From: Macquaria australasica | Taxonomy: Eukaryota; Chordata; Actinopteri; Centrarchiformes; Percichthyidae | Direction of reading: 5' to 3' | Assembly: GCA_005408345.1 (NCBI GenBank) | Contig: SEMN01000200.1 | Coordinates: 372,001-436,000 of the forward strand | DNA: 64,000 nt | Shown: piece after piece, positions 62,350 to 64,000 of the stretch | Layout: every line of letters begins with the position of its first letter | Numbering within the stretch: the first letter of the stretch is position 1 | The notes under the pieces: model-generated | The model's input: only the letters and a program-made list of their open reading frames with translations | The model's database searches: none | Told to the model about the DNA's origin: nothing | Program-made: the position numbers and the translations under genes

Positions 62350-62637
62350 ACGTACTGCCTACTACATACTCAATCAGTATAAGGCATACTGCCTACTAAA
62401 TACTGTATCTCATGACTGTATCAATCACAATGTTACCGGTCCGAGCTAAGAGATGCAATGCATTTTGGGGCGGTTGAGTATGCTCAGAAATTGTTGCTGT
62501 TCTAGTACACATCCGGGCATTTCTCACGTACACAAAGTCCACATACTATGCAGTTGGAACGCACTACATACTCAATTTGACGTCATATTTAGTTTGATTA
62601 ATGTCCTAGTAGCCTATGTGATTCCGAACACAGCCAA
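62302..62637. mobile_element. Fish MITE-like segment adjoining the hairpin
   Basis: The right end reads GTGATTCCGAACACAGCC. The left end carries CTGTGTTCG and, beyond the hairpin, CTGCCTACTACATACTCAAT. The right half has CGCACTACATACTCAATTTG. Repeated CTACATACTCAAT and the GGCTGTGTTCG end are typical of an abundant teleost MITE. The target duplication is not clear. Confidence 0.5.
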
Positions 62638-64000
62638 TGTTTCGCAGTGGCTGCTCAGCACCTGTTTAAGTCTTAAAGAAGGCCAGCTGCTCTCTCCATG
62701 TTTAACAGATCAAAGTAATCCTCCAACTATCTATTAATCACATAGCAATATGGTTTATGCTCCCACCAGTTCACCAGTATTATAACTGAGAGGCCGCCCA
62801 GTGTGAATCAAGACACATGTCAAATCACATAAATCAGGGTTATTGAAGGTTAGTGAAAATTGCAAATTATAAAGAGATAATTGCAATATTAGTATACTTT
62901 AAGCAAGATTGAATGTTGCCAGTTCTTTTAAATAAAATTATTGTTGATAAACCCATGTTAGATCATATAAATAAGGAAAACATCAACATGACTATGCAGT
63001 TAGGATATTGTGGGCAATAACAAATTGCTTTTGAAGCCAGTGTCCAGTGATACAGTATGAATCTGTGACAAATTTAGAGACATTCAAAATTGATATGATT
63101 GTGAATTTTTGAGATTTAAATAAATAAATAAATACATTATAAATAATCAGGAGAAACATTATTGCATAATGTTTTATTTATTAATTTAATAACGAACAGT
63201 TGGAATCTCCATTGTCATGAAATTTGTGCCCAAATGCTCCAACAACAAACAAATATTTTGTGTCTCTGCAATAAGCACGTCATACTTTATTTACTTGTTT
63301 TTTCACTATTTTACTATTACAGTAACTATGAGTATATCAAAATATATCGACATCATTATCAATATATTCAATACAGAGCAGCAGAAACCACTTCAATCCT
63401 GCAGTACCATCTTTCAGACCCAGCAAGACAACAGTATGACATTCATTCTCTCCCATGTGATGAAGGGTCGGAGGGAGATAAAGCTGCATGTGTTCACACT
63501 TACAGTCTGCTCATGGATGGAGGATACATAATTGCACACTCCACACTCCACACACACACAATCTTACATCTCAAAAACTTAATGCCACTTCTCAGTTTTA
63601 CGCCATGATGTTTCACCATAGCAACCGGCTCCAGAGGCATATCCCACACACATCCACCAGCGTTACAGAGCTATGGAGGAGAGGATGGAGATGAATAAAA
63701 GAATAGCAAGAGGGAACAGAATTAACATATTTTATATTTATGGGTCTTTTTAAAACAGTGTTCACAAAATCCTTTAAAAATCCAATAAAACAATATGAAA
63801 CCCATAAAATAAAAAAGGGTGAAATCCACAGCAAAAAGATTAAAGACATTTTACCTGAGCCAATAAAAACTAATTTTAGAGAGTGATTTGACAGAAGACT
63901 AGTATCCAAAATCCCCTGCGGGCCCTGAGAGCGCTTTCATGTTTCACCTGACAAACTGAGGCTATGTATTTGCTCTTAGGAGGTCATGTACAATGTACAG

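Larger units (their letters stand above)
52936..64000. other. Gene-free right flank, upstream of TUB
   Basis: No coding exon was recognised. In mammals TUB has an additional distant first exon (isoform a), and a counterpart could lie here, but none of the short frames matches its GREIA-type end. The listed simple repeats, SINE-like scraps and the 62.3-kb hairpin are the only clear structures. A complex, non-repetitive stretch lies at 57000-57300. Confidence 0.65.

Noticed and set aside
52431..64000. Alternative TUB isoform-a first exon
   Set aside because: No frame matches the mammalian isoform-a N-terminus. That N-terminus is poorly conserved, so absence is not proven, but there is nothing to annotate.

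Overview
This window is vertebrate nuclear DNA, almost certainly from a teleost fish and probably a percomorph. It has spliced genes with consensus GT/AG introns, (CA)n/(GT)n microsatellites, and fragments of fish-type LINEs, hAT-like MITEs and other dispersed repeats. No bacterial-style genes, rRNA, tRNA or CRISPR array were seen.

Two complete protein-coding genes were rebuilt exon by exon, and both close in frame. RIC3, a chaperone for nicotinic acetylcholine receptor assembly, lies on the + strand from 23989 to 28930 with six coding exons and 478 codons plus stop. TUB (tubby) lies on the - strand from 52430 down to 33633 with twelve coding exons and 497 codons plus stop. The genes are tail to tail with about 4.7 kb between their stop codons. 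Human 11p15.4 has the same arrangement (TUB - RIC3 - LMO1), so LMO1 would be expected beyond the left edge; no LMO1 exon was recognised inside the window.

Layout: 1-23988 is gene-free sequence with simple repeats, decayed LINE reverse-transcriptase pieces near 3030 and 19590-20010, a hAT-like MITE with an intact 8-bp target duplication (14947-15261), an orphan promoter-like cluster near 18440, and some complex stretches that may be conserved regulatory DNA. 23989-28930 is RIC3. 28931-33632 is the shared 3' flank, with a TTAA-flanked MITE. 33633-52430 is TUB; its intron 7 is about 84% filled by a 1.37-kb transposon with roughly 284-bp terminal inverted repeats. 52431-64000 is the TUB 5' flank, with a purine/pyrimidine-biased tract and a perfect 33-bp-arm hairpin at 62278-62349.

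RIC3 and TUB are not known to act in one pathway; their adjacency is ancient synteny. The window looks like an ordinary fish locus. Points worth a second look are the long acidic tail of RIC3, the NAGNAG acceptor in TUB, the large inverted repeat in TUB intron 7 and the perfect hairpin at 62.3 kb. I found no convincing sign of a wholly new system.
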